The notes beneath the pieces are model-generated. The model made no database searches. It was not told the origin of the DNA and worked only from the letters and a program-made list of their open reading frames with translations. The translations under genes and the position numbers were made by a program. Shown here piece after piece: positions 35,119 through 35,920 of a DNA stretch of 35,920 nucleotides (position 1 is the first letter of the stretch; each line of letters begins with the position of its first letter). The DNA is from JAAEKA01 sp049299095 (GTDB taxonomy: Bacteria; Chloroflexota; Anaerolineae; JAAEKA01). The stretch covers positions 1-35,920 of the forward strand of contig JBAQWV010000111.1 of the NCBI GenBank assembly GCA_049299095.1. Reading direction: 5' to 3'.

Positions 35119-35245
35119 AAGCACGACTCTGTGCAGAACCTCCACAATCTATCCAGCCTCTCGTCATACTTTCTCCACAATTGCTTGTTATCCTACGGGC
35201 ATACAGTTGCAAATAACTGATTGACCCTCTCAAGGAGAAAACACC

Positions 35246-35722
35246 ATGTTTAAATCGTTTGGTTTTGTTCGTGTGATCGTGGCGCTGATCATCCTCGCGC
35301 TGGTGCTGGGCGGCGCGTTCCGCATCGGCTATGGTCGAGGTGTCGCTGAAAGTCCGGCCGTTGCCCAGCAAATGCAGCAATGGCAAGAAAGCATCACATC
35401 TGCCGACGGCGCAACCCCGCCCGTTTATGCCAACCCGATGCTGTATCGCTCTGGCCCGATGATGGGCCACCGCGGTTTCCATCCATTCGGTGCGCTGCTG
35501 GGCTTGTTCTTCTTCGGCTTTCTGACGCTCGCTTTCATGCGCATATTGTTCTTCCGACCCATGATGATGCACCGCTTCGGTGGGCCGATGGGCCACGGTG
35601 CCCGACCCTGTGGTCCTGGCGGGTGGCACGGTCCGCAGAGCGGCATGACCCCGCCCTGGGCGCAACAACCGCCCGCGGCATCGGATGAGCAGCCTGCTGC
35701 CACACCGGAAAAAAGCGCCTGA
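35246..35722 (+). CDS. Small two-TM protein, Met/His/Gly/Pro-rich
   Basis: 158 residues, no family recognised. TM helices at about 7-25 and 80-102. The loops and tail are rich in Met, His, Gly and Pro (PMMGHRGFHP, FRPMMMHRFGGPMGHG, GGWHGPQSGM), a pattern seen in copper- or silver-binding and periplasmic metal-stress proteins. The C-terminal PPAASDEQPAATPEKSA tail is disordered. AAGGAG lies eight bases before the ATG, so the start is firm. It appears to stand alone. A metal role is only suggested by composition. Confidence 0.75.
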   Translation: MFKSFGFVRVIVALIILALVLGGAFRIGYGRGVAESPAVAQQMQQWQESITSADGATPPVYANPMLYRSGPMMGHRGFHPFGALLGLFFFGFLTLAFMRILFFRPMMMHRFGGPMGHGARPCGPGGWHGPQSGMTPPWAQQPPAASDEQPAATPEKSA

Positions 35723-35820
35723 CAGATCGTCAATAGCGCAGCATCGTAAATCGCAACAAGTAACTCGTACCTCGACAAACCAACGGGCTACGAGGGTAGT
35801 GTGCGTCTTTCGGTTGAAAT

Positions 35821-35920
35821 TTAGTTCAAAGCATGTGAATGATTGAACGTGCGTGTTTCTTGAGCCATCATGGCTTGCAGACCGGCGTCGGAATGATAGG
35901 CATTGGCGGCTTTCAAGCGG
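35821..35920 (-). CDS. 3' end of an unidentified gene
   Basis: The minus strand reads RLKAANAYHSDAGLQAMMAQ, then ETRTFNHSHALN, and stops at TAA (35823-35821). The reading frame runs off the window edge. Composition looks coding, but no family can be named from 32 residues. The gap 35723-35820 holds only a weak CTCGTA/TACGAG inverted repeat and no clear terminator. Confidence 0.55.
   Translation of the reverse strand, partial: RLKAANAYHSDAGLQAMMAQETRTFNHSHALN

Overview
The window is about 36 kb of a GC-rich bacterial chromosome with densely packed housekeeping and accessory genes on both strands. I see no rRNA, tRNA, CRISPR array, transposase or phage genes. The style suggests a member of Chloroflexota (Anaerolineae/Caldilineae-like). 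The signs are secreted or membrane proteins with long Thr/Pro linkers, a four-Cys cytoplasmic domain ahead of a membrane anchor, a ParB-like/universal-stress fusion, a dockerin-tailed PQQ sugar dehydrogenase and TrpB2. This placement is inferred from gene content and was not tested by phylogeny.

Layout. 1-7.3 kb, plus strand: 3' part of fabF, a two-TM protein with PstS-like and NERD-like parts, queG, homoserine dehydrogenase, tryptophanase and a DUF1361 membrane protein. 7.4-12.2 kb, minus strand: NADP-type isocitrate dehydrogenase, preceded by a tungstate-type ABC transporter operon (tupB-tupC-tupA). Its binding protein is fused to a sulfite-oxidase-fold domain interrupted by a c-type cytochrome. 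12.4-16.4 kb, minus strand: GT4 and GT9 glycosyltransferases and a lipoprotein amylase. 16.5-21.3 kb, minus strand: a five-gene run made of a small DUF5678-like gene, a CCA-type nucleotidyltransferase, a Cys4/TM/Ig-like surface protein, a PP2C phosphatase and a small P-loop kinase-like protein. 21.4-26.7 kb, minus strand: sucCD, then a ParB-like/USP gene with the PQQ dehydrogenase. 26.8-28.8 kb, plus strand: thioredoxin and trpB2. 28.9-32 kb, minus strand: murJ and a C39-like peptidase/TPR protein. 32-36 kb: a PMT-like glycosyltransferase, a small secreted protein that looks frameshifted, SUI1/YciH, a DUF971 protein, a Met/His-rich membrane protein and the tail of an unidentified minus-strand gene.

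How it works together. icd and sucCD are TCA-cycle genes. hom, tnaA and trpB2 concern amino acids. The tup operon imports tungstate or molybdate for cofactor enzymes. Glycosyltransferases, murJ and the anchored proteins serve the envelope. Many units have textbook sigma-70-type promoters with 17-bp spacing and strong intrinsic terminators, so transcription units can be drawn with some confidence. The most unusual items are the TupA-SUOX-cytochrome c fusion, the apparently reordered PstS-like segment in the two-TM protein, the icd promoter that overlaps the tup terminator, and the small secreted gene that seems to change frame.
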